DNA of 64,000 bases from Streptomyces sp. NBC_00234 (GTDB taxonomy: Bacteria; Actinomycetota; Actinomycetes; Streptomycetales; Streptomycetaceae): contig NZ_CP108101.1 in assembly GCF_036195325.1 (NCBI RefSeq), positions 4,092,001 through 4,156,000 on the forward strand, read 5' to 3'. How positions within the stretch are numbered: the stretch's first letter is position 1; each line of letters begins with the position of its first letter. The translations under genes were made by a program, and so were the position numbers. Positions 19,763-27,363 of the stretch are shown piece by piece. The notes below the pieces were generated by a model that made no database searches, had not been told where the DNA came from, and saw only the letters and a program-made list of their open reading frames with translations.

Positions 19763-19993
19763 GGCTGTGTACAGCATGGGGTGGTGCGAGGCCGGTTTGA
19801 CCGGATGGCGCAGCCGCGCGTACCGTGACCAGGTCGAGTTGTCGATGGCTGCTGCCGCCTGCCTCCGATGGGCAAAGATCACGATCTGTGATTGTGAAGC
19901 GGTGCACTAAGGCGTTTACGCGAGTTCCTCGTGGGCGCACGGTGACAGCCAGGCGATGTCCCGCCAATACACGATCATTTCTGGAGCCCCCGA
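19763..19993 (+). promoter_or_regulatory. rpmH upstream region
   Basis: About 230 bases divergent from dnaA that must hold the rpmH-rnpA promoter or promoters. I see no high-quality -35/-10 pair. The only clear element is TGGAG at 19982-19986 as SD for rpmH. Confidence 0.45.
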
Positions 19994-20131
19994 GTGAGCA
20001 AGCGCACCTTCCAGCCGAACAACCGTCGTCGCGCCAAGACCCATGGCTTCCGGCTGCGTATGCGTACCCGTGCCGGCCGTGCGATTCTCGCGAACCGCCG
20101 TGGCAAGGGCCGCAGCAGCCTGTCCGCCTGA
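19994..20131 (+). CDS. rpmH: 50S ribosomal protein L34
   Basis: 45 residues from a GTG at 19994: [19 protein letters not shown], then [19 protein letters not shown] and a SSLSA end. It is the usual length and very basic, the conserved L34 that packs against 23S rRNA. SD GGAG lies seven bases upstream. rpmH-rnpA-yidD-yidC-khpB is the classic order on this side of the origin. Confidence 0.98.
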
Positions 20132-20150
20132 TCGCTAACAGGTCCATGAC

Positions 20151-20522
20151 GTGCTGCCTACCGAGAATCGGCTGAGGCGGCGCGAGGACTTCGCGACCGC
20201 GGTACGACGAGGACGTAGGGCTGGTCGCCCGCTACTCGTCGTCCATCTAAGCAGCGGTTCAACGGACCCGCACGTGACTGGGGAGAGTGCTCCCCCGCCG
20301 CGTGCGGGTTTCGTTGTCAGCAAAGCTGTGGGTGGAGCGGTCGTACGCACTGCCGTGAAGCGAAGGCTTCGCCATCTGGTCCGCGAACGGCTGGCTCAGC
20401 TGCCCCCCGGTAGCCTTGTTGTCGTACGAGCGCTGCCCGGATCGGGCGACGCCGACCATGCACAGCTGGCCCGAGACCTGGATGCCGCACTGCAGCGGCT
20501 CCTGGGAGGGGGCGCGCGATGA
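20151..20522 (+). CDS. rnpA: Ribonuclease P protein component
   Basis: 123 residues from a GTG at 20151 (start LPTENRLRRREDF). The RNase P protein signature (AVVRTAVKRRLRHLVRE, the RNR-type helix) is at about 62-80. It binds the catalytic RNA and 5' leaders of pre-tRNAs. The stop overlaps the yidD start in ATGA (20519-20522). Confidence 0.96.
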   Translation: MLPTENRLRRREDFATAVRRGRRAGRPLLVVHLSSGSTDPHVTGESAPPPRAGFVVSKAVGGAVVRTAVKRRLRHLVRERLAQLPPGSLVVVRALPGSGDADHAQLARDLDAALQRLLGGGAR

Positions 20523-20878
20523 AGTACCCGCTGCTGGCTCTCATCAAGCTGTACCAGTGGACGATCAGCCCACTTCTCGGGCCTGTCTGCCGCTACTACC
20601 CGTCGTGTTCCCACTATGGATATACGGCGATCGACCGGCACGGTGCGATCAAGGGAACGGCGCTGACCGCATGGCGCATCCTTCGATGCAATCCGTGGTC
20701 GCCCGGCGGCGTGGACCATGTTCCACCACGTAAGCGTCCGCGTTGGCACGAACTGCTGCGCAGCTCTTTGCGCGGTGGCAAGGGCGGGGACTCCGCCGCC
20801 GATGTGCCTCACAGGGGATCGGTCTCCGAACCCCTGAGCCCGGCCACAGAGACCTCGCCCAATGCTCAAGGAGCCTGA
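20519..20878 (+). CDS. yidD: Membrane protein insertion efficiency factor YidD
   Basis: 119 residues. The family core (about 1-75) has an amphipathic N-terminus and the three cysteines of the signature: CRYYPSCSHY and RCNPW(S)PGGVD. It assists YidC in membrane-protein insertion. The last 45 residues are a low-complexity tail. Translationally coupled to rnpA, and three bases before yidC. Confidence 0.95.
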   Translation: MKYPLLALIKLYQWTISPLLGPVCRYYPSCSHYGYTAIDRHGAIKGTALTAWRILRCNPWSPGGVDHVPPRKRPRWHELLRSSLRGGKGGDSAADVPHRGSVSEPLSPATETSPNAQGA

Positions 20879-20881
20879 TTA

Positions 20882-22159
20882 GTGGACACGATTGCCAGTC
20901 TGTTCAGCTTTATCACCACACCCGTTTCCTGGGTCATCGTCCAGTTCCACAAGATCTACGGTGCGATCTTCGGTGACGACACGGGGTGGGCCTGGGGCCT
21001 GTCCATCGTGTCCCTTGTGGTTCTGATCCGGATCTGTCTGATCCCGCTTTTCGTTAAGCAGATCAAGTCCACCCGGAACATGCAGGTGCTCCAGCCGAAG
21101 ATGAAGGCGATCCAGGAGCGCTACAAGAACGACAAACAGCGTCAGTCCGAAGAGATGATGAAGCTGTACAAGGAGACGGGTACCAACCCGCTCTCCTCGT
21201 GCCTTCCCATCCTGGCGCAGTCCCCGTTCTTCTTTGCCCTGTATCACGTGCTCTCGTCCATCGCCTCGGGCAAGACGATCGGCGTCATCGACCAGCCGCT
21301 GCTCGACAGCGCGCGGCAGGCGCACATCTTCGGCGCTCCGCTGGCCGCGAAGTTCATGGACAGCGAGGAGAAGGTCCAGGCGCTCGGCGCCTCCCTGACC
21401 GACGTCCGCGTCGTCACCGCGATCATGATCGTGATGATGTCGGCCTCGCAGTTCTTCACGCAGCGCCAGCTGATGACGAAGAACGTCGACCTGACGGTGA
21501 AGACCCCGTACATGCAGCAGCAGAAGATGCTGATGTACATCTTCCCGATCATCTTCGCCGTGATGGGCATCAACTTCCCCGTCGGTGTCCTCGTGTACTG
21601 GCTGACCACCAACGTCTGGACCATGGGTCAGCAGATGTACGTGATCAACCAGAACCCGACGCCGGGCAGCAAGGCGCAGGAGCAGTACCTGGGGCGTCTG
21701 CTGAAGAGCGTCACCACTCATGGACAGGTGCGCGGCCGGACGCGGCGCAACACCGTCAAGCGGGTCGTGGCCAAGGGCCCGGACCGTAACGACATCGAGC
21801 GCAAGTTCATCACCGGTCTGGCCAAGCTGGGTCTCGCGGCTCAGGAGGACGGCACCGTCGCGAAGAGCGACGCGGCGATCGCCGAGGCGGAAGGCGCGCC
21901 CGCGCCGAAGCGTCAGCAGCCCAAGCGTCAGACCAAGGCGCAGCGTCACACGGCTGCTGCTCAGCCCGCCGGCGCCAAGGAAGCCGACGCGGCCGAGCCG
22001 GAAGCCAAGACCTCGCTGGAGAAGCGGGACGCCTCGCAGGACGCAGCGCAGGACGACAAGCCGAAGACGGCGGGCAAGCCCGCTTCCGGCTCCTCACGCC
22101 AAGCCAAGTCCGGACAGCGCAAGGGCCCGCAGCGGCCCAAGCACCCGTCCAAGAAGTAA
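20882..22159 (+). CDS. yidC: Membrane protein insertase YidC (Oxa1 family)
   Basis: 425 residues. Membrane helices at about 7-25, 38-60, 106-125, 175-195 and 215-240 carry the conserved LSSCLPILAQSPFFFALY and FPVGVLVYWLTTNVWT segments. The catalytic Arg of the hydrophilic groove is in VLIRICLIPLF. The C-terminal 150 residues are Lys/Ala/Gln-rich and probably bind the ribosome. There is no large periplasmic domain, as in Gram-positive YidC. GTG start right after yidD. Confidence 0.97.
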   Translation: MDTIASLFSFITTPVSWVIVQFHKIYGAIFGDDTGWAWGLSIVSLVVLIRICLIPLFVKQIKSTRNMQVLQPKMKAIQERYKNDKQRQSEEMMKLYKETGTNPLSSCLPILAQSPFFFALYHVLSSIASGKTIGVIDQPLLDSARQAHIFGAPLAAKFMDSEEKVQALGASLTDVRVVTAIMIVMMSASQFFTQRQLMTKNVDLTVKTPYMQQQKMLMYIFPIIFAVMGINFPVGVLVYWLTTNVWTMGQQMYVINQNPTPGSKAQEQYLGRLLKSVTTHGQVRGRTRRNTVKRVVAKGPDRNDIERKFITGLAKLGLAAQEDGTVAKSDAAIAEAEGAPAPKRQQPKRQTKAQRHTAAAQPAGAKEADAAEPEAKTSLEKRDASQDAAQDDKPKTAGKPASGSSRQAKSGQRKGPQRPKHPSKK

Positions 22160-22173
22160 GAAGGAGTCCATCC

Positions 22174-22683
22174 GTGACGGAAGGCACCGTTACCACGGCC
22201 GCTGAGGGCAGCGACACCCTGACCCGCCTTGAGCAGGAGGGTGAGATCGCGGCTGATTACCTCGAGGGCCTGCTCGACATCGCCGACCTCGACGGCGATA
22301 TCGACATGGATGTCGAGGCGGACCGGGCGGCGGTCTCGATCATCAGCGAGTCGGCACGTGATCTGCAGAAGCTGGTGGGGCGCGACGGTGAGGTCCTGGA
22401 GGCGCTTCAGGAGCTGACGCGTCTTGCTGTTCACCGGGAGACCGGCGACCGCAGCCGTCTGATGCTCGACATCGGCGGCTTCCGGGCCAAGAAGCGTGAG
22501 GTTCTTGCCGAGCTGGGTGCCAAGGCCGCGGATGAGGTCAAGAACTCCGGTGAGCCGGTGAAGCTGGACCCCATGACGCCGTTCGAGCGCAAGGTCGTGC
22601 ACGACGCGGTCGCGGCAGCAGGTCTGCGCAGCGAGTCCGAGGGCGAGGAGCCGCAGCGCTTCGTCGTCGTTCTCCCGGCCTGA
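22174..22683 (+). CDS. khpB: Jag/KhpB RNA-binding protein (KH-R3H)
   Basis: 169 residues. The first 35 are acidic. A KH-like domain follows (about 45-105, LQKLVGRDGEVLEALQEL with the GRDG loop), then an R3H domain (about 105-168, DPMTPFERKVVHDAV). The Jag_N domain seen in Firmicutes is missing, as is usual in actinobacteria. It lies 14 bases after yidC with SD AAGGAG and GTG start, the standard neighbour. The family binds small RNAs and mRNAs; in firmicutes it influences cell elongation. Confidence 0.93.
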   Translation: MTEGTVTTAAEGSDTLTRLEQEGEIAADYLEGLLDIADLDGDIDMDVEADRAAVSIISESARDLQKLVGRDGEVLEALQELTRLAVHRETGDRSRLMLDIGGFRAKKREVLAELGAKAADEVKNSGEPVKLDPMTPFERKVVHDAVAAAGLRSESEGEEPQRFVVVLPA

Positions 22684-22700
22684 CCGGATCCTTGTACTGT

Positions 22701-22728
22701 CGGCCCCGTCTGTTCGCAGGCGGGGCCG
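22701..22728 (+). terminator. Terminator after khpB
   Basis: A 12-bp stem (CGGCCCCGTCTG with CAGGCGGGGCCG, one T-G pair) closed by a TTCG tetraloop and followed by ATCTTTG. It ends the rpmH-khpB operon. Confidence 0.88.
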
Positions 22729-22792
22729 ATCTTTGTCAGCCTGATAGTCAGCCACCCACAGTGCGCTAGTGCGGTACGGAAGGACGGTCCCC

Positions 22793-23509
22793 GTGACGGA
22801 GGCAGCAGAGCTCCCCCAGGCGCCTGAGGAGGCACAGGCGGTATTCGGTGAGCTCTTCCCGGAGGCTGTCCGGTACGCGGAACTGCTGGCGGACGCGGGG
22901 GTCAAGCGCGGGCTGATCGGCCCACGCGAAGTGCCGCGGCTGTGGGAGCGGCATCTACTGAACTGTGCGGTGCTCTCCGAGGTGGTTCCGGAGGGTGTCA
23001 CGGTGTGCGACGTGGGCTCCGGGGCGGGTCTTCCCGGTATCCCGCTGGCCCTGGTCCGGCCGGATCTGAAGATCACCCTGCTGGAACCGCTGCTGCGACG
23101 GACCAACTTCCTCCAGGAAGTCGTCGAGCTGCTGGGGCTTGATCATGTGACGGTCGTGCGCGGCAGGGCCGAAGAGGTTCTCGGCACCTTGCAGCCGGTT
23201 CACGTCGTGACGGCTCGCGCCGTGGCTCCACTCGATCGTCTCGCGGGATGGGGTGTTCCGCTGCTGCGCCCGTACGGGGAGATGCTGGCGCTCAAGGGCG
23301 ACACCGCCGAGGAGGAGATCAACGGCGCTCGCGCGGCTCTCAGCAAGCTCGGTGTGGTGGAGACCGAGGTGCTGCATGTCGGCGAGGGCGTGGTCGATCC
23401 GACGACAACCGTGGTGCGCGTGGTCGTCGGGGAGAGCCCGGGCGGTGTGAGGTTCGCCGCAAAGAGGGCCAAGGCGGCGAGGGTCGGCCGCACGCGACGA
23501 CGCCGCTGA
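22793..23509 (+). CDS. rsmG: 16S rRNA (guanine-527-N7)-methyltransferase
   Basis: 238 residues from the GTG at 22793, with GGAAGGA eight bases upstream; a GTG at 22769 is in frame but has no SD. The SAM-binding motif DVGSGAGLPG is at 73-82, then NFLQEVVELL and the RAVAPLDRLAGW catalytic loop. It makes m7G527 in helix 18; loss gives low-level streptomycin resistance. The Arg/Lys-rich tail is typical of actinobacteria. Confidence 0.96.
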   Translation: MTEAAELPQAPEEAQAVFGELFPEAVRYAELLADAGVKRGLIGPREVPRLWERHLLNCAVLSEVVPEGVTVCDVGSGAGLPGIPLALVRPDLKITLLEPLLRRTNFLQEVVELLGLDHVTVVRGRAEEVLGTLQPVHVVTARAVAPLDRLAGWGVPLLRPYGEMLALKGDTAEEEINGARAALSKLGVVETEVLHVGEGVVDPTTTVVRVVVGESPGGVRFAAKRAKAARVGRTRRRR

Positions 23510-23812
23510 CCGCAGTTTCCCCCCGAGCATCACTGACCGTTTCGAGCAGTTACATACAGTTCGTACCTTCTGTCAGTGATGCTCCATACAAGCAGCCATA
23601 CGTACCTCGTGCGGAGTGTCGTAGAGGGCTGGTGGCGCTGCGCAGGCATCGTGTTTCACGTGAAACGTCGCTCTCTGCTGCAGGGAATTATCAGCCGCGG
23701 TCGTGCGGCTGCCACGCCGCGCGACCGCAAGCTCGTACGGGCTGCCGAGTTGTCCACAGAAGTGGATTCATCCACAGAAGAGCGGGCCTCGCTGGTTCAC
23801 GACCCCGAAAGC
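23510..23812 (+). promoter_or_regulatory. parA leader with two DnaA boxes, a parS and an inverted repeat
   Basis: This 303-base region holds a 13-bp perfect inverted repeat GAGCATCACTGAC (23525-23537 and 23572-23584, 34-base loop), a parS at 23653-23666, a perfect TTGTCCACA (23750-23758) and TCATCCACA (23768-23776). The frame is open through it in phase with parA, so part could be coding if parA starts at 23576. Confidence 0.6.
23653..23666. other. parS site
   Basis: Perfect GTTTCACGTGAAAC, 160 bases upstream of the chosen parA start. ParB nucleation site; the flanks do not extend the palindrome. Confidence 0.95.
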
Positions 23813-24889
23813 ATGGCAGGCTCTGTTCATTGCGAGCCTGAAGTCGAGGAGAGTGAATCCTTGCGGTCCGACGCCAACATCGCGGGACCGATGACCGATC
23901 CGGTCCCCGGTCCCCGAACCGAGTCCGCGGGGGAGGGTGTTTCACGTGAAACACCGCCTCCGATGGACGACACACCCATCGGTCGTGCGGCCCAGCTGGC
24001 GGTCGAGGCCCTCGGCCGCGCCGGCGAGGGGCTGCCCCGCCCTGACCAGACGCGCGTCATGGTGGTGGCCAACCAGAAGGGCGGAGTGGGCAAGACGACC
24101 TCGACGGTCAACCTTGCCGCTTCGCTGGCGCTCCACGGTGCCCGCGTTCTGGTGGTGGATCTCGACCCGCAGGGGAACGCCTCAACGGCTCTGGGGATCG
24201 ACCACCACGCCGAAGTCCCCTCCATCTATGACGTCCTCGTCGACAGCAGGCCGCTTTCCGAAGTGGTTCAGCCCGTCCCGGACATCGAAGGTCTCTTCTG
24301 CGCTCCCGCCACCATCGATCTCGCCGGTGCGGAGATCGAGCTGGTGTCGCTGGTGGCGCGGGAGAGTCGACTGCAGCGGGCGATCCAGGCGTACGAGCAG
24401 CCGCTCGACTACATCCTCATCGACTGCCCGCCCTCGCTCGGCCTGCTGACGGTCAACGCTCTTGTTGCCGGGGCCGAGGTGCTGATCCCTATCCAGTGCG
24501 AGTACTACGCGCTGGAGGGTCTGGGGCAGTTGCTGCGGAACGTCGACCTGGTGCGAGGTCACCTCAACCCGGATCTGCATGTGTCGACGATCCTGCTCAC
24601 CATGTACGACGGCAGGACCCGGCTCGCCTCCCAGGTTGCTGAGGAGGTGCGCAGCCACTTCGGCAAGGAGGTGCTGCGGACGAGCATCCCGCGGTCGGTG
24701 CGTATTTCCGAGGCGCCGAGCTACGGGCAGACGGTACTGACGTATGACCCGGGGTCCAGTGGCTCCTTGTCCTACCTTGAGGCGGCCCGTGAGATCGCCC
24801 TGAGGGGGGTCGGGATGCACTACGAGGCCCAGCATGCCCAGATGGGCAGTCAGAACAGCCAGCAGAGCGTTTCGGAGGGCATCCAGTGA
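23813..24889 (+). CDS. parA: Chromosome-partitioning ATPase ParA
   Basis: 358 residues from the ATG at 23813. A disordered acidic N-terminus of about 78 residues precedes the deviant Walker A KGGVGKTT (89-96). Walker A' is DLDPQGNAST and Walker B is YILIDCPPSLG, followed by the DNA-binding C-terminal half (RISEAPSYGQTV). In Streptomyces ParA extends from the hyphal tip and organises ParB-origin complexes. The start is uncertain: no strong SD is seen, and the frame is open to 23576 and closed by later ATGs at 23891 and 23963. A parS (23939) is inside the coding sequence and reads VSRET. It overlaps parB by GTGA. Confidence 0.93.
   Translation: MAGSVHCEPEVEESESLRSDANIAGPMTDPVPGPRTESAGEGVSRETPPPMDDTPIGRAAQLAVEALGRAGEGLPRPDQTRVMVVANQKGGVGKTTSTVNLAASLALHGARVLVVDLDPQGNASTALGIDHHAEVPSIYDVLVDSRPLSEVVQPVPDIEGLFCAPATIDLAGAEIELVSLVARESRLQRAIQAYEQPLDYILIDCPPSLGLLTVNALVAGAEVLIPIQCEYYALEGLGQLLRNVDLVRGHLNPDLHVSTILLTMYDGRTRLASQVAEEVRSHFGKEVLRTSIPRSVRISEAPSYGQTVLTYDPGSSGSLSYLEAAREIALRGVGMHYEAQHAQMGSQNSQQSVSEGIQ
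23939..23952. other. parS site inside parA
   Basis: Perfect GTTTCACGTGAAAC within a 20-bp palindrome (23936-23955). In the parA frame it encodes VSRET. Confidence 0.95.
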
Positions 24890-25986
24890 GTGAGCGTCGT
24901 AGAGGGCTGGGACGTGGGCTCGGTGCGCTGATCCCCGCTGCACCACAGGAACGACAGGTCGGTTCTCCCGGGGCGGGGTCGGCCTCGCCGGGTTCGGTTC
25001 CGGTGCTGACCGCCGAGCGCGGTGTGGCCGCTGCGAAGGTGACCACGCTTCCTGCTGCTCCGGTGGTGCCGGAGCCCAGTGGGCCCTTCGTGGAGCCGGA
25101 GGCGGCTGCCGAGACCAGGGACGCGGCCGGGGCGTACTTCGCCGAGGTCCTTCTGGGATCGATCACACCCAACCCCCGGCAACCGCGTGAGGTGTTCGAC
25201 GAGGACGCTCTCGCCGAGCTGGTCACCTCGATCAAGGAGGTGGGTCTCCTCCAGCCCGTCGTGGTGCGCAAGGTGGCGGAGGACCGCTACGAGCTCATCA
25301 TGGGTGAGCGGCGCTGGAGGGCGTGCCGTGAGGCCGGCCTGGAGAGGATCCCCGCCATCGTGCGGGCGACGGACGACGAGAAGCTGCTTCTCGACGCCCT
25401 CCTGGAGAACCTTCACCGTGCTCAGCTGAACCCCTTGGAAGAGGCGGCGGCGTACGACCAGCTGCTCAAGGATTTCAAGTGCACGCACGACCAGCTGGCG
25501 GACCGGATCGGCCGGTCCCGTCCGCAGGTGTCCAACACGCTGCGTCTGCTCCGGCTCTCGCCGCCGGTGCAGCGTCGGGTCGCGGCGGGTGTGCTGTCGG
25601 CCGGCCACGCACGGGCGCTGCTTTCGGTGGACGACTCCGAGGAGCAGGACAGGCTCGCCCACCGCATCGTGGCCGAAGGGCTGTCGGTCCGGGCGGTGGA
25701 GGAGATCGTGACTCTCATGGGGTCCACTCCTTCGAGCTCGGCCAAGCCGAAGGGGCCTCGAGCGGGAGGCCGGCTCTCCCCGGCTCTGAGCGATCTCGCC
25801 TCCCGGCTCTCGGACCGTTTCGAGACGAGGGTGAAGGTCGACCTCGGTCAGAAGAAGGGCAAGATCGTCGTGGAGTTCGCCTCGATGGAGGACTTGGACC
25901 GCATTCTCGGCAGCCTCGCGCCGGGCGAGGGGCGTGTGCTGGAGCGGGGACTCTCCGAGGAGCCGTCTGAGGGCGACGAGGACTGA
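24886..25986 (+). CDS. parB: Chromosome-partitioning CTPase ParB
   Basis: 366 residues from a GTG at 24886 that overlaps the parA stop. The N-terminal RRGLGRGLGALIP is the ParA-contacting peptide; a Pro/Ala linker follows to about residue 85. The ParB/Srx CTP-binding domain (PNPRQPREVF, then GERRWRACREAG) is at about 95-175. The HTH that reads parS is at about 200-230 (CTHDQLADRIGRSRPQVSNTL), and the C-terminal dimer domain is 310-350. It loads at parS, slides as a CTP clamp and spreads over the origin region; eight parS copies are in this window. Confidence 0.97.
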   Translation: MSERRRGLGRGLGALIPAAPQERQVGSPGAGSASPGSVPVLTAERGVAAAKVTTLPAAPVVPEPSGPFVEPEAAAETRDAAGAYFAEVLLGSITPNPRQPREVFDEDALAELVTSIKEVGLLQPVVVRKVAEDRYELIMGERRWRACREAGLERIPAIVRATDDEKLLLDALLENLHRAQLNPLEEAAAYDQLLKDFKCTHDQLADRIGRSRPQVSNTLRLLRLSPPVQRRVAAGVLSAGHARALLSVDDSEEQDRLAHRIVAEGLSVRAVEEIVTLMGSTPSSSAKPKGPRAGGRLSPALSDLASRLSDRFETRVKVDLGQKKGKIVVEFASMEDLDRILGSLAPGEGRVLERGLSEEPSEGDED

Positions 25987-26003
25987 CCTCCAGGAACGAA
26001 CCG

Positions 26004-26049
26004 AGGGCGGGCTGGGTCCGGGCGTTTGCCGGACCACAGCCCGCCCTTT
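26004..26049 (+). terminator. parAB terminator
   Basis: AGGGCGGGCT (26004-26013) pairs with AGCCCGCCCT (26038-26047), with an inner GGTCCGG/CCGGACC stem, then TTT. Confidence 0.88.
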
Positions 26050-26143
26050 GCTTTCTCCCGGTTTCCGCGACACGTCTGGGTGGATACGATGCGTTCTGGT
26101 ATGGCGCACCCACCTTGATGCCACCTCGGAGGAGGTCGGGGGT

Positions 26144-26401
26144 ATGCGAACAGTGAGCCGCAGCCGGCTGATGACAGTCGGGTTGGGCTTGGGAGTCGTC
26201 GGAGGGTTCTTCGGCAGCTTGATTCGTGAACGGAGTGCGCTGGCGGCCGCACGGGATGCGGCGAGCGAAGGAAGTGAGGAACCGCCTTCATGGGGCGTCG
26301 GCTCGTACCGCTCACCTTGGACAACCTTCCGGATCTCCCCAGACGCTGCCGCTCGTGTGTCTTCTGGGAGCTTGACCCGGTCAGCGGGGAAGCTGCGGTA
26401 A
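26144..26401 (+). CDS. Possible small membrane protein (uncertain)
   Basis: An 85-residue frame with a strong SD (GGAGGAGG) before its ATG and a membrane-like N-terminus (LMTVGLGLGVVGGFFGSLI). The last 35 codons overlap the start of the GNAT gene in another frame and have non-typical codon use (third-position GC drops). It could be a real coupled leader gene, or the SD could serve a longer reading. I do not recognise the family. Confidence 0.3.
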   Translation: MRTVSRSRLMTVGLGLGVVGGFFGSLIRERSALAAARDAASEGSEEPPSWGVGSYRSPWTTFRISPDAAARVSSGSLTRSAGKLR

Positions 26402-26907
26402 AAGCGGGCAGGCCCGAACTGGAGAAGGAAGCCTGGATTTCGGCAGTTCTGCTGGAGTGGGGCTCCTGCGGCCGAGTCGTCTACGTGGACGACGTGCCGG
26501 CCGGGTTCGTGCTCTACGCGCCGCCTGCGTATGTGCCGCGTGCGACGGCTTTTCCCACGAGCCCTGTGTCGCCCGACGCCGTGCAGTTGATGACTGCTTT
26601 CATCCTGCCGGGCTATCAGGGGCAGGGACTGGGGCGCGTGCTGGTGCAGACAGTGGCGAAGGATCTGCTGCGGCGTGGGTTCAAGGCGATCGAAGCCTTC
26701 GGGGACGCACGGTGGAAGGAGCCGGCCTGTGTACTGCCGGCGGACCACCTGCTGGCGGTCGGCTTCAAGACCGTACGACCACATCCCAAGTACCCACGTC
26801 TGCGTCTGGAACTGCGGACGACGCTGTCCTGGAAGGAAGACGTCGAACTGGCCCTGGACAGGTTGCTGGGCGCTGTGCAGAAGGAGCCCGCGCTACGCCC
26901 CCTCTGA
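26290..26907 (+). CDS. GNAT-family N-acetyltransferase
   Basis: 205 residues. The CoA-binding motif A is at about 112-125 (GYQGQGLGRVLVQTV, matching R/Q-x-x-G-x-G/A). The N-terminus has CRSCVFWEL. The family lies downstream of parB in many actinobacteria (Rv3916c position) and is highly conserved in Streptomyces, but I know of no assigned substrate. The start is set by the family N-terminus, with GTGAGG about ten bases upstream. Confidence 0.9.
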   Translation: MGRRLVPLTLDNLPDLPRRCRSCVFWELDPVSGEAAVKAGRPELEKEAWISAVLLEWGSCGRVVYVDDVPAGFVLYAPPAYVPRATAFPTSPVSPDAVQLMTAFILPGYQGQGLGRVLVQTVAKDLLRRGFKAIEAFGDARWKEPACVLPADHLLAVGFKTVRPHPKYPRLRLELRTTLSWKEDVELALDRLLGAVQKEPALRPL

Positions 26908-26931
26908 GCTGAGCGGAGGGCGTGCACACAG

Positions 26932-26963
26932 AAACGGGCCCACCCCGCGGGGTGGGCCCGTTT
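26932..26963. terminator. Bidirectional terminator fused to a parS
   Basis: Perfect 15-bp arms (AAACGGGCCCACCCC and its complement) around GC, between the convergent GNAT and trxA genes. The right arm ends in CGTTT, and this GTTT is the first four bases of the parS at 26960-26973. Confidence 0.88.
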
Positions 26964-26973
26964 CACGTGAAAC
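26960..26973. other. parS site at GNAT/trxA junction
   Basis: Perfect GTTTCACGTGAAAC; overlaps the last four bases of the terminator at 26932-26963. Confidence 0.95.
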
Positions 26974-26989
26974 AGAGTGCGTCGGGCTG

Positions 26990-27322
26990 TTACTCGCCGA
27001 TGAAGGCTTCGAGGTCGCGGAGGATCGCGGCCTTCGGCTTGGCGCCGACGATGGTCTTGGCGACCTCGCCGCCCTGGTAGACGTTGAGCGTCGGGATGGA
27101 CATCACGCCGTACTTGGCAGCGGTGGCCGGGTTCTCGTCGATGTTGAGCTTGACGATCTCGATCTGGTCCCCGTGCTCGGCCGCGATGGCCTCCAGCGAG
27201 GGGGCGATCTGACGGCACGGACCGCACCAAGCGGCCCAGAAGTCCACCAGTACGGGCTTCTTGCTGTTGAGGACTACCTCGTCGAAGGTGTCGTCGGTCA
27301 CGTTCTTCAGGTCGCCGGCCAC
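26990..27322 (-). CDS. trxA: Thioredoxin A
   Basis: 110 residues from the GTG at 27322 with AGGAGG seven bases upstream; the frame runs on upstream across trxB without a stop, but that is not family sequence. Active site FWAAWCGPCRQIAP (CGPC) and cis-Pro in MSIPTLNVYQGG. Protein disulfide reductant recharged by the neighbouring TrxB with NADPH. Last gene of the trxBA unit. Confidence 0.97.
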   Translation of the reverse strand: MAGDLKNVTDDTFDEVVLNSKKPVLVDFWAAWCGPCRQIAPSLEAIAAEHGDQIEIVKLNIDENPATAAKYGVMSIPTLNVYQGGEVAKTIVGAKPKAAILRDLEAFIGE

Positions 27323-27363
27323 GGCGGCCTCCTTAACTTCGCGGGGTGTGAGGTGGGGGTGGA

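Noticed and set aside
17559..19910. A 783-codon plus-strand frame across dnaA and oriC
   Set aside because: It runs through DnaA boxes and the dnaA terminator; no SD and no family.
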